From JAEUIE01 sp046350055 (lineage in GTDB: Bacteria; Planctomycetota; Planctomycetia; Gemmatales; HRBIN36), in the NCBI GenBank assembly GCA_046350055.1, contig JAXMBC010000001.1, forward strand, positions 1,798,001 to 1,862,000: a stretch of 64,000 nt of DNA, written 5' to 3'. The translations under genes and the position numbers were made by a program. Under the pieces are notes generated by a model. The model did not search any database, was not told where the DNA came from, and saw only the letters and a program-made list of their open reading frames with translations. Numbering within the stretch: position 1 is the stretch's first letter; each line of letters begins with the position of its first letter. This document shows, in pieces, positions 53,510 through 61,784 of the stretch.

Positions 53510-53955
53510 GCCTTGTCTCAATTAGAGTGTCAAAAAGCACTTCACCGTCATAACCGTTGCGTTTGGCGCCTCCCAATGGTGGCGCGATTTGCGCAGTTTG
53601 CCTGCGTACTCACCCCCTTCGCTTGACACACCGTTATTTTTTCTTCTTTGTGACTCTAGTCTTGCATATGGGGGTTTCACTGCTTAAAATCCATTGTCCA
53701 CGAACGAAGAAAATGCCTTGGCTAAAGCCTGCTACAGTGCTTCACAGGATGTGTGGCATCGTTGTTCAGAGAGTGGCCAGGCCCCCGGGAAGAGATGAGC
53801 TCTTCCCCAGTCCGACTCGCAACGAACCCCCGGGCTCTCCCCCGCAGGTTGGTCATCCACGGATGTAGGACCGACGAAGCTTTCGTTGTCCAGATCGACC
53901 CTTGTCGAAACGGCTCTTCACAAAGAGTCACCGCAAGGCCAGCAGAGGATGACCG
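53510..53955 (+). promoter_or_regulatory. Long leader region upstream of the sigma factor gene
   Basis: No supported ORF occupies this 446-bp stretch. A perfect -35-like TTGACA is at 53623-53628, with a poor -10 17 bp on (CTTTGT). A perfect 8-bp hairpin with loop ATGAG lies at 53787-53807 inside a GC-rich patch that contains two CCCCCGGG blocks, which could pair in more than one way. A structured 5' leader of the sigma gene is plausible, but no known RNA family was recognised. Confidence 0.35.
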
Positions 53956-55065
53956 ATGAAAACGGCGAAGCCCATCAAGAAAAAGAAAAAGACCAAGCCA
54001 GCTCCGGCCCCTGTCGCTGTCAAGAAGAGCGCTGCTGCAGTCAAAACCAAAGCCAAGACCAAGCTCACTACCATCAAAGTCCAGACTCAGCCCGAGATGC
54101 CTGAGTTCTATCTCCCCAATATCTACTCCTCGGATCTGCTCACTCCCGATGAAGAGAGACAACTGCTCACCAACTTCTGGGAGAACAAGAAGGAACTCGT
54201 GCGACAGCTGCTGAAGAATTACACCAAGCAGCTGAAGCAGCACCGTCCGCCGATGGAACCCTGGCCCATGGCCCAGTTCATCCGCGAGCACACTACTTAC
54301 GAAGTACGTCGGCATCCTGCCATACGAAATGTCTTCGAGAAGTATGTCACCTTCAAGCACCGCCTGGCCTCGGCAAATATCCGTCTGGCGGCACACGTGG
54401 CCAAGCGATTCCGTCACCATGCCCTGGCCTATACCGATCTCCTTCAGGAAGCTGTCTGCGGTCTGATGCAGGCCATTGACCGCTTCGATGTCAGCCACGG
54501 CACCCGTCTGGCAACCTATGCCACCTGGTGGATTCGCCAGACACTGCAAATTGCCGTCGCTCGTCAGAGTCACCTCGTCAGTCTGTCTCCACACCACTTG
54601 CAGGAGCTTGGCCTTTTGCAGCAGGAATCGGAGGCCCTCGCTCACGGCGGGAAGCACCTGCCCAGCTCGCAGGAACTCGCCAAGCGAACCGGCTCCAGCC
54701 TGGAACACCTGACACACCTGCAAACCGCCACCCGCACTCCGGTGAGCCTCAATGCCGTCCTCGATGACGACAGCGACTTCAAGCTCACGGAAGCGATGCC
54801 TGACAACAATACGAACATCCTTCGCGATAACAACGAACGGCAGGAAGCCCTCAACTACCTGATGGATAACCTGCGGCCCAGGGAGCGCAAGGTGCTTGAC
54901 CTCCGCTTCGGTCTGACTGGTGCCGGTGCCCACAGTCTGCGGCAAATCGGCCATCTGCTCCGTATCAGCAAGGAACGGGTTCGCCAGATTCAGAACCGGG
55001 CACTCGAAAAGCTCCGTGGCTCCGCCGAGCGCGTCGGCTGGGAACCCAATCTGTTGCTCGACTAG
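53956..55065 (+). CDS. RNA polymerase sigma-70 factor, RpoD/SigA-like group
   Basis: A 369-residue sigma factor. A Lys/Ala-rich basic N-terminus (1-40) precedes region 1.2-like sequence (LTPDEERQLLTNFWENKKEL). Region 2 is complete (LASANIRLAAHVAKRF, YTDLLQEAVCGLMQAIDRFD, TRLATYATWWIRQTLQIAVA), then region 3 and region 4 (LRPRERKVLDLRFGLTG, SLRQIGHLLRISKERVRQIQ). It lacks the long region 1.1 of a classical RpoD and has an odd TWWIRQ-type region 2.4, so it is more likely an alternative (group 2 or 3) sigma factor. A long leader region precedes it and a terminator follows. Confidence 0.88.
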   Translation: MKTAKPIKKKKKTKPAPAPVAVKKSAAAVKTKAKTKLTTIKVQTQPEMPEFYLPNIYSSDLLTPDEERQLLTNFWENKKELVRQLLKNYTKQLKQHRPPMEPWPMAQFIREHTTYEVRRHPAIRNVFEKYVTFKHRLASANIRLAAHVAKRFRHHALAYTDLLQEAVCGLMQAIDRFDVSHGTRLATYATWWIRQTLQIAVARQSHLVSLSPHHLQELGLLQQESEALAHGGKHLPSSQELAKRTGSSLEHLTHLQTATRTPVSLNAVLDDDSDFKLTEAMPDNNTNILRDNNERQEALNYLMDNLRPRERKVLDLRFGLTGAGAHSLRQIGHLLRISKERVRQIQNRALEKLRGSAERVGWEPNLLLD

Positions 55066-55095
55066 TCCATCTTGATTTACAGTCTGAACTTCATG

Positions 55096-55128
55096 AAGGG
55101 TGGATCGTGCCTGGCACGGTCCACCCTT
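55096..55128 (+). terminator. Terminator of the sigma factor gene
   Basis: A stem AAGGGTGGA with TCCACCCTT, extended by CGTGC with GCACG, loop CTG, one T-G pair between. It ends 39 bp before rbfA. The T-run is short. Confidence 0.7.
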
Positions 55129-55166
55129 TGCTTGCATCCGCCCCTCCTCCCCCATAAACTGCCAGT

Positions 55167-55610
55167 ATGAAGAGTTACCGTCCGGCTCGGGTCGCGGAGG
55201 TCATCCGCGAGGTGGCCGCTGAGACCATTCTGTTCAAGATGTCCGATCCGCGTGTGCGTGGCGTCACTGTCACCCGGGTGGAGGTTCCCAGCGACTTGCA
55301 GACTGCCAAGATTTACGTTTCGATCATGGGCACGAAAGCCGAAGTGCAGCAATGCCTGATCGGCCTGAAAAGTTCCGCTGGATATATCCAGCGACATCTG
55401 GCAGATCGTTTGAAGCTACGGTATACTCCAGCACTCTCGTTTCACGAGGATGTGGGGCTGAAGAACAGCCAGACCGTGACACGGTTACTGCAGCAGGAAG
55501 GGCTCGCGCCCGAGCAGCTCTTGTCTGACTCTGAGGAAGGACCCGCAACCACCCCGCCCGACACTCCGTCGGATGAGGTCGAGGAGCCAGAAAATGTCAT
55601 CCGCCAATAA
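55167..55610 (+). CDS. rbfA: Ribosome-binding factor A
   Basis: A 147-residue KH-fold 30S maturation factor. Typical features are RPARVAEVIREVAAETILF at the start, DPRVRGVTVTRVEVPSDLQT and AKIYVSIMG. A 30-residue acidic C-terminal extension is present. The stop overlaps the start of the endonuclease III-like gene by 17 bp, so the two are translationally coupled. Confidence 0.92.
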   Translation: MKSYRPARVAEVIREVAAETILFKMSDPRVRGVTVTRVEVPSDLQTAKIYVSIMGTKAEVQQCLIGLKSSAGYIQRHLADRLKLRYTPALSFHEDVGLKNSQTVTRLLQQEGLAPEQLLSDSEEGPATTPPDTPSDEVEEPENVIRQ

Positions 55611-56292
55611 GCAGAAAGTCCTGGCCAAGCTGGGGTCACTCGTCAAAAAGATCGACGAGCCTGCACCGCTTGATGTGCTCAATCGCATGGTGTATGCCGT
55701 GTGCCGGGAAGGTACCAGCCGCGAGGAAGCGGACCAGGCTTTTGAATCACTCAACAAGTCCTTCTTTGATCTCAATGAAGTACGAGTCAGTGCTGCCCGC
55801 GAAGTAGCACGTGCTCTGCAGAGCCTGCCTGACAACATGAATCGTGCGGAACGCATCATTTCCATTTTGCAGGAAGTCTACGAGACCACGTTTTCGTTCG
55901 ACCTCGAGGGGTTGCATAAAAAAGGCCTGAAGCAGGCCCAGAAGATGCTCGAACGTTACCGTGGTTCGTCGCCATTCCTGGTTGCCTATGTCATCCGGCA
56001 CAGCATGGATGGCCATGCCATGCCGGTGGATGAAGACAGCCTGCGCTGCCTCAAGCGGTTGGGAATTGTGGAAGATCTGACGGATGTCGAAGCAGCCCAG
56101 GCGGCACTGGAAAACCTGGTGCCCAAGACCAAGGGTATCGCTGTCGCAGAAGCACTGACAACGATCTCGCAGGACTACTGCTTCGAAGCCACGCCCAAGT
56201 GCACGCCTTGCCCGATGAACGAGGTGTGCCCCTCAGCTGTGCTCAAGAAGAGTGGAAGCAAGCAGCTGGCAACGGCGAAGGGGAAGAAGTAG
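55594..56292 (+). CDS. Endonuclease III-like HhH-GPD protein
   Basis: A 232-residue protein of the HhH-GPD superfamily. A C-terminal [4Fe-4S] site has exact endonuclease III spacing, C-X6-C-X2-C-X5-C (CFEATPKCTPCPMNEVC). The catalytic Asp equivalent is present in PVDEDSLRCLKRLG, but the hairpin-helix-hairpin stretch is YRGSSPFLVAYVI, without the Lys found in bifunctional endonuclease III. It may be a monofunctional glycosylase or a non-catalytic DNA-binding protein. A Lys-rich tail ends the protein. ATG 55594 lies within the end of rbfA. Confidence 0.8.
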   Translation: MSSANKQKVLAKLGSLVKKIDEPAPLDVLNRMVYAVCREGTSREEADQAFESLNKSFFDLNEVRVSAAREVARALQSLPDNMNRAERIISILQEVYETTFSFDLEGLHKKGLKQAQKMLERYRGSSPFLVAYVIRHSMDGHAMPVDEDSLRCLKRLGIVEDLTDVEAAQAALENLVPKTKGIAVAEALTTISQDYCFEATPKCTPCPMNEVCPSAVLKKSGSKQLATAKGKK

Positions 56293-56335
56293 TTAAAGCC
56301 GTGGCAGGATTATGCGGTACTCCGCATGACCCTGA

Positions 56336-56806
56336 CTACGCAGCTGCAATGAGTGGTGTTACAAGTTGTTCTAATGCATCATCCGTTAGACAACCCAGTT
56401 CGATAGTTTTCAATTGACCTTCCTTAAACACTGCCCACACTGGGGTATCTTTTCTATTTCCTTCCATCAAGACATGTCGAACGCGGCTCTCATTGTGAAC
56501 TGAGATACTTGTTTGCTCTTCAAACTTTACGCTAGGTAGCCAAGTGGCGAACTCAGCCAGATAATCGTAGGGTCTCAGACCCAAGCCAAATCGACCTGCG
56601 TAGCGTTTTGTGAACCGAATTGCCCTATGCCCTTCTCGAATATCAAAGACACTCCAAATTGACATGGCAATGACTAGCCAATTCCCTTGCTTAATCTCAT
56701 GCTCAAGGTCAGAAGGGCCAATGATAAGTGGTTTGATGTAGTCAGGCTCATCGGTGAGAACGATGCGCGATCGCCCATCTTCATTTGAGCCAAAGGCAAT
56801 TGCCAT
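56336..56806 (-). CDS. Hypothetical protein (156 aa)
   Basis: A soluble protein I do not recognise. It lacks a signal peptide or membrane helix. The gene is visibly AT-richer than its neighbours, suggesting acquisition from elsewhere. The 133 bp upstream to the kinase gene (56807-56939) hold no feature I can support. ATG 56806. Confidence 0.55.
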   Translation of the reverse strand: MAIAFGSNEDGRSRIVLTDEPDYIKPLIIGPSDLEHEIKQGNWLVIAMSIWSVFDIREGHRAIRFTKRYAGRFGLGLRPYDYLAEFATWLPSVKFEEQTSISVHNESRVRHVLMEGNRKDTPVWAVFKEGQLKTIELGCLTDDALEQLVTPLIAAA

Positions 56807-56939
56807 TTGAATCTCTGCTCATGGCCAAAGCTAAACGAGCATCATGAAAGCATGAATACCCCGAGTGCATGTCTAGCGTTTCGCGTGGTCTGCGGCTCTG
56901 CAGGAGCCTCGCCCTCCCATCTCATAGCAGCCGCATGTT

Positions 56940-57812
56940 TTACGCCACCCACTCCCAGGTTGACAGTTGATCATCCTCCGCTTTCACATATTTGGTGACG
57001 AGCAGTTCAAGCTCGTCGTGCACAGCACTCATTGATTCCGGGCGATGGATGCTGCGGAACGAGACGCAGTGCTCCACGAGTTGTGCAAGCGTTTTGGGAC
57101 ACTTTGGGTTTCGCTCACAAACCGGTTTGAAGTTCCGCTTCCAGCTCTCTTCATCGAGTGGCACCGAGTTTTGCCCCTGTAGCAGTACCGGGGGAATGTG
57201 GTGATTGGTGAGTAATCGGTACATGGTGGCGCCGAAGTTGAAGATGTCGGTCTTCTCGTTCACCACCTTCTTCACTTGCTCGGGTGCCATATATTCCGGG
57301 GTGCCCTGGATGCGGTGCTTGTCCTGTCCTTTGATCCACGCCAGGCCATAATCGATGACCTTCACCAATCCACTTTTGCTGAGCATGATGTTGTTGGGTT
57401 TCAAATCGCCATGACAAATGCCCCGGCGGTGCATCAAAACGAGGCCAGCTGAGACGTCACGAAAGACCTGAAGGAGGATACCAATGGGGATACTGTTGAA
57501 CTGGTCGAGGGTCTTGCCGTTGACGAACTCGATGAGTTGACGGGCTTCCTTCACTCTGCCGCCGAAGATACCGAAGGCCTTGGCCTTTTCCAGGCAGTAG
57601 ATCTTGATGAGATTGGGGTGATCGAGTTTCTGGGCAATCTCATACTCGTGCACAGCCTGTTCGAGGAATTTGATGTCGTCGTCGTCCTCGATCTTCACAA
57701 TTTTCAGCGCATATTGTCTGCCATCGCTGTTTCGGCGAATGTGCAGAATGCTGCTGTGTGCCCCCTCGCCCAGATTGGCTAGCACTTGGAACGGCCCAAT
57801 TTTCTCGGACAT
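56940..57812 (-). CDS. Ser/Thr protein kinase-like protein with altered catalytic loop
   Basis: A 290-residue soluble kinase fold. The glycine loop is LGEGAHSSILHI, the ATP Lys is K37 in YALKIVK, the catalytic loop is CHGDLKPNNIML at 133-144, where the usual HRD is HGD, and the metal loop is DYG at 154-156. The activation segment is GTPEYMAPEQ. Asp136, Lys138 and Asn141 are kept, so activity is possible without Arg (a non-RD kinase). There is no membrane helix or sensor domain. ATG 57812 is chosen; the upstream frame is unrelated. Divergent from putA. Confidence 0.88.
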   Translation of the reverse strand: MSEKIGPFQVLANLGEGAHSSILHIRRNSDGRQYALKIVKIEDDDDIKFLEQAVHEYEIAQKLDHPNLIKIYCLEKAKAFGIFGGRVKEARQLIEFVNGKTLDQFNSIPIGILLQVFRDVSAGLVLMHRRGICHGDLKPNNIMLSKSGLVKVIDYGLAWIKGQDKHRIQGTPEYMAPEQVKKVVNEKTDIFNFGATMYRLLTNHHIPPVLLQGQNSVPLDEESWKRNFKPVCERNPKCPKTLAQLVEHCVSFRSIHRPESMSAVHDELELLVTKYVKAEDDQLSTWEWVA

Positions 57813-57927
57813 CAAGAGAATCCTGTTGAGCCAATGGCGGATGAGAGGCAGAGAGATTATAACAAACGTTGGATTCAAGTGAGGCGGCAATTTCGCAGAT
57901 CAACACGAATTTCACCCAGGACCCGCA

Positions 57928-60900
57928 ATGCCTCTCCTTCATGCCGGGGTCGCCCGGCTTACCGGGCAGCGTCCCGAGACCAGTACCGTCGAAAGCCTGA
58001 CTCGCAGGATTGGGGCCGATCTTTTCGCCCGTCTCGAAGGGGGCAAGCCCACCCTCTTCTCCGCCAAGTGGCTCGATGACCAGCTCATGGCCTGGAGCAT
58101 GGAAGATGAACTGGTGAAGGTGCAGCTCTTCCGCTTCATCGACGTGCTTCCCGCTCTGCTCGGCTCCAAGGCCAACATCGTTCGCCATGTGAAAGAGTAC
58201 TTCGGCCTCGCGAAGCATCGACTGCCCCTGCTGATGCGCTGGGGCTTGGGCATCCTGCCACAGCGTGGGCCACTGGCTAGCCTCGTAGCTTCGACAGCCA
58301 AGAGCAATGCCATACGATTGGCCAAGCGTTTCATCGCTGGAAGCAACGTTCGTGAAGCACTCCAGGCGATTGAAGAACTTCGGCAGAAGCACTGTGCCTT
58401 CACCATCGATCTGCTAGGCGAAGCGGTGCTCACGGAAGCCGAGGCAGATCATTATCAGCAACAGTACCTCGAATTGGTGGATGGACTGACCACGGCAGCT
58501 CAGTGGAACACCGATCCGCAGATGGATTGCGATCACCTCGGGCCGATGCCGAAGGTCAACATCTCGATCAAGCTGTCGAGCCTCTACAGTCAGTTTGACC
58601 CCATCGATCCCGATGCCTCGGCAGCAGCAGTGAAAGTGCGATTGCTTCCGATCCTGCGGATGATTCGCGACCGCGGGGCGTTCGTCAATATCGACATGGA
58701 GCAGTTCTCGTACAAGGAGACGACGCTTCGCATCTTCGAGGATGTGTTCAACTCGCCCGAGTTCCGGAACTGGCCCCACGTCGGCATCGCCATCCAGGCG
58801 TATCTGAAATCATGTGGCGATGACCTCGCCCGGCTCAAGGCTTTCGCCCAGAAACGCGGCACGCCGGTGTGGGTGCGGCTAGTGAAGGGGGCCTACTGGG
58901 ATTACGAGACCGCCATCGCCGATCAGAACGATTGGGAGCCACCGGTCTTCCTGAACAAGTGGGAAAGCGACGTCAACTACGAGAAGCAGACCCGCTTCCT
59001 GCTGGAGAACTATCAACTCCTCCGCCCGGCGTTCGGCAGTCACAACATCCGCAGCATCAGCCATGCCCTCGCCTTGGCCGAGACGCTGGGCCTACCGAAG
59101 AACTGCATCGAGTTCCAGTTGCTCTACGGCATGGCGGACCAGATCAAGGACGCCCTCGTGGAAATGGGCCACCGCGTGCGGGTCTACACGCCGTACGGCC
59201 AACTCCTCCCCGGCATGGCGTACCTCGTCCGCCGGTTGCTCGAGAACACAGCCAACCAGTCCTTCCTCCGCGCCAGCTTCATCGAGCATGTCTCGGAGGC
59301 GGAGTTGCTGGCCAACCCAGCGACGAACTCTCTCCCCCTTGACAAGGGGGAGTCGGAGGGGGGCGGGACCACGCCGAGTCATGACCCCTCCCAGCCTCCC
59401 CTTGCCAAGGGGAGGAGCCAGCACGAATCCTCTCACCCCGAAGCCCCCATGTTCAAGAACGAAGCGCCGATTGATTTCAGCCAGGAAGCCGGCCGTGCTC
59501 AGCAGCGCGAGGCTCTCGCCAAGGTGAAGACGCAACTGGGCAAGACCTACCCGCTCCTCATCGCCGGCAAGGCCATCGAAACCAAGGACAGCATCACCTC
59601 GCTCAACCCCGCCAACACGAAGCAGATCGTTGGCAAGGTGAGCAAGGCCTCGGCGGAGCAGGCCCGGCAAGCGGTGGCTGCCGCCAGCAAGGCCTTCGAT
59701 GCCTGGCGCGATCGCAGCGTCGAAGAGCGCTGTGCGATTCTCGACCGTGCAGCCGAGATCATGCGCGAACGCCGGTTTGAACTTTGTGCGTGGATGATCC
59801 TCGAAGCGGGCAAGCAGTGGCGTGAAGCCGACGGCGAACTGTGCGAAGCGATCGACTTCTGCCGGTATTACGCCGCCGAGATGCGTAAGCTCGCCAAGCC
59901 GCAACGGCGCGATCTCATGGGTGAGGAGAACGAATACTTCTACGAGCCGCGTGGCGTCACCACCGTCATCGGCCCGTGGAACTTCCCACTGGCCATCCCC
60001 TGCGGCATGACCGTGGCTGCCCTCGTCACCGGTAACCCGGTCATCTACAAGCCGGCGGAGCAGACCTCGGTCATCGCCGCCCACATGGTCAACATTCTGC
60101 ATGAAGCCGGGGTGCCGAAGGATGTGTTGCACTTCCTGCCCGGCATCGGCGAGGAAGTAGGCCCGGTGCTGGTCAGTCACCCCGAGGTGGCGCTGATCGT
60201 CTTCACGGGTTCCCGTGCGGTTGGCTTGATGATCAACAAGCAGGCAGCCGAGACGCCGGCGGGTCAGCCGTTCGTCAAAAAGGTGATCACCGAGATGGGT
60301 GGCAAGAACGCCATCATCGTCGATGATGATGCCGATCTCGATCAAGCGGTCGCAGGCACGCTCGCGGCTGCGTTTGGCTACCAGGGGCAGAAGTGCTCGG
60401 CAGCCTCGCGGGTGATCGTGCTCGAGGCGGCGTACGACATCTTCCTCAATCGACTGGTTGAAGCGGCGAAGGCTATCCGGGTGATTCCGAGCGAGGAGCC
60501 TGGCAGCTTCGTGGGGCCGGTGATTGATGAAGACAGCCGGAACCGCGTGCTCAGCTACATCGAAGTAGGCAAGAAGGAAGCCCGCCTGGTGCATGCCACC
60601 GAGATTGGCGACCTGGCCCAGCAGGGTTACTTCGTGGGGCCACACATCTTTGCCGACGTCGCCCCGACGGCGAAGATCGCCCAGGAGGAAATCTTCGGCC
60701 CGGTGCTCGCCATCATCAAGGCGAAGAACATGGACGAGGCACTGAAGATCGCCAACGGCACCGAGTACGCTCTGACCGGCGGGCTCTTCAGCCGGAGCCC
60801 GGCCAACATCGCCCGTATTCGGAGAGAGTTCCGGGTGGGCAACCTTTACATCAACCGCAAGATCACGGGAGCGATAGTCGATCGCCAGCCCTTCGGCGGT

Positions 60901-61029
60901 TTCAAGATGAGCGGCATTGGCAGCAAAGCCGGCGGGCCGGATTACCTGCTGCAGTTCGTCAACCCGCGCTGCATCACCGAAAACACGATGCGGCACGGGT
61001 TCGCGCCGAGTGTGGAGAAGGGGGAGTAG
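57928..61029 (+). CDS. putA: Bifunctional proline dehydrogenase / P5C dehydrogenase
   Basis: A 1033-residue enzyme that oxidises proline to glutamate in two steps. The N-terminal PRODH barrel has ISIKLSSLYSQFDPID, YETAIADQND and GSHNIRSISHAL. The C-terminal aldehyde dehydrogenase domain (about 530-1030) has FTGSRAVGLM, VITEMGGKN and the catalytic-Cys stretch GYQGQKCSAASRVIV. The two are joined at about 468-495 by residues encoded by an inverted pair of mobile palindromes. The protein lacks the DNA-binding ribbon-helix-helix domain of enterobacterial PutA. Divergent from the kinase. Confidence 0.94.
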   Translation: MPLLHAGVARLTGQRPETSTVESLTRRIGADLFARLEGGKPTLFSAKWLDDQLMAWSMEDELVKVQLFRFIDVLPALLGSKANIVRHVKEYFGLAKHRLPLLMRWGLGILPQRGPLASLVASTAKSNAIRLAKRFIAGSNVREALQAIEELRQKHCAFTIDLLGEAVLTEAEADHYQQQYLELVDGLTTAAQWNTDPQMDCDHLGPMPKVNISIKLSSLYSQFDPIDPDASAAAVKVRLLPILRMIRDRGAFVNIDMEQFSYKETTLRIFEDVFNSPEFRNWPHVGIAIQAYLKSCGDDLARLKAFAQKRGTPVWVRLVKGAYWDYETAIADQNDWEPPVFLNKWESDVNYEKQTRFLLENYQLLRPAFGSHNIRSISHALALAETLGLPKNCIEFQLLYGMADQIKDALVEMGHRVRVYTPYGQLLPGMAYLVRRLLENTANQSFLRASFIEHVSEAELLANPATNSLPLDKGESEGGGTTPSHDPSQPPLAKGRSQHESSHPEAPMFKNEAPIDFSQEAGRAQQREALAKVKTQLGKTYPLLIAGKAIETKDSITSLNPANTKQIVGKVSKASAEQARQAVAAASKAFDAWRDRSVEERCAILDRAAEIMRERRFELCAWMILEAGKQWREADGELCEAIDFCRYYAAEMRKLAKPQRRDLMGEENEYFYEPRGVTTVIGPWNFPLAIPCGMTVAALVTGNPVIYKPAEQTSVIAAHMVNILHEAGVPKDVLHFLPGIGEEVGPVLVSHPEVALIVFTGSRAVGLMINKQAAETPAGQPFVKKVITEMGGKNAIIVDDDADLDQAVAGTLAAAFGYQGQKCSAASRVIVLEAAYDIFLNRLVEAAKAIRVIPSEEPGSFVGPVIDEDSRNRVLSYIEVGKKEARLVHATEIGDLAQQGYFVGPHIFADVAPTAKIAQEEIFGPVLAIIKAKNMDEALKIANGTEYALTGGLFSRSPANIARIRREFRVGNLYINRKITGAIVDRQPFGGFKMSGIGSKAGGPDYLLQFVNPRCITENTMRHGFAPSVEKGE
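59332..59415 (+). repeat. Inverted pair of 21-nt palindromes inside putA
   Basis: CTCCCCCTTG-A-CAAGGGGGAG at 59332-59352 and CCTCCCCTTG-C-CAAGGGGAGG at 59395-59415, each followed (second on the minus strand) by a GGGAGGGG-type tail. The whole span is 84 nt, exactly 28 codons, and lies between the two enzyme domains. Confidence 0.85.
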
Positions 61030-61115
61030 CTGATCCGTTACTGCCAGGAACAAGACATTTTTGATGCAGAACTCCTGGCTACACCGTATACTGCAACCAG
61101 TTGAAAGGAGCGGTA

Positions 61116-61571
61116 GTGGAACCACACTTCTTTAGCTGGGTAGCCAAGCCGTACCTTGCCGCGATGGCCAAGCCGCGTACGGAAGAGGAGTTGCGCTGGC
61201 TGCGGGAGCAGGGTATTGATATCCTTGTCACGCTGACAGAAGAACCGCCGCCACGTCATGCGATCAATCAGGCAGGGTTGCTGATGGTGCATGTTCCCAT
61301 CTATGATTTCACCGCACCCAGCCAGGAAGATTTCCAGACGGCTGTAGATGCCATCCGTAAAGCCAAGGAATCAGGGCTGGGTGCCGCGGTGCATTGTGCA
61401 GCCGGAATGGGCCGAACGGGAACGATTCTCGCGGGCTGGTTTGTCGCAGAAGGAATGAGTGCCAGCGAAGCAATAACACACGTCCGCAAGCTCCGGCCAG
61501 GTTCAATCGAGACTGAAGAACAGGAAGAAGCCTTGCACCTCTATGCCCGAGAACTCAAACGGACAAAGTAA
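61116..61571 (+). CDS. Dual-specificity-type protein phosphatase
   Basis: A 151-residue cysteine phosphatase. The P-loop is HCAAGMGRTG (C94, R100) and the general-acid Asp is D64 in PIYDFTAPS, the order seen in dual-specificity and atypical tyrosine phosphatases. I chose GTG 61116, with AAGGAG about seven bases upstream; TTG 61101 is in frame but lacks such a site. The next gene is a Ser/Thr kinase 213 bp downstream on the same strand, which suggests opposing action. It is a different fold from the LMW phosphatase at 4219-4965. Confidence 0.88.
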   Translation: MEPHFFSWVAKPYLAAMAKPRTEEELRWLREQGIDILVTLTEEPPPRHAINQAGLLMVHVPIYDFTAPSQEDFQTAVDAIRKAKESGLGAAVHCAAGMGRTGTILAGWFVAEGMSASEAITHVRKLRPGSIETEEQEEALHLYARELKRTK

Positions 61572-61784
61572 CTGTAGCTGCGATTCAGTATGCTTCTCCG
61601 GCTTCGATCATTTCCTTTTCATCCTTGCGACCTGTTCTGGAATTGTCCATAATTGAGGCACTTGTAAGCGGATGTGCCTTGGTATTCTTCATACCATCTC
61701 CAAGCTCCACATTTTCCTTCAAGGAGTCAGGGATGACGCTGGGATTTTATTTGTTCATATTTTCGATTGTGAAGGAGCAGCACC

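Noticed and set aside
53700..53955. Possible 6S, SRP or RNase P RNA
   Set aside because: I could not find the conserved core motifs of these RNAs, only local hairpins.
53722..55155. 477-codon frame on the minus strand
   Set aside because: Antisense to the sigma factor gene, whose regions 2 and 4 are unmistakable.
59092..61125. Long open frame of 677 codons on the minus strand
   Set aside because: It lies antisense to putA in GC-rich sequence and has no domain resemblance; putA is certain.
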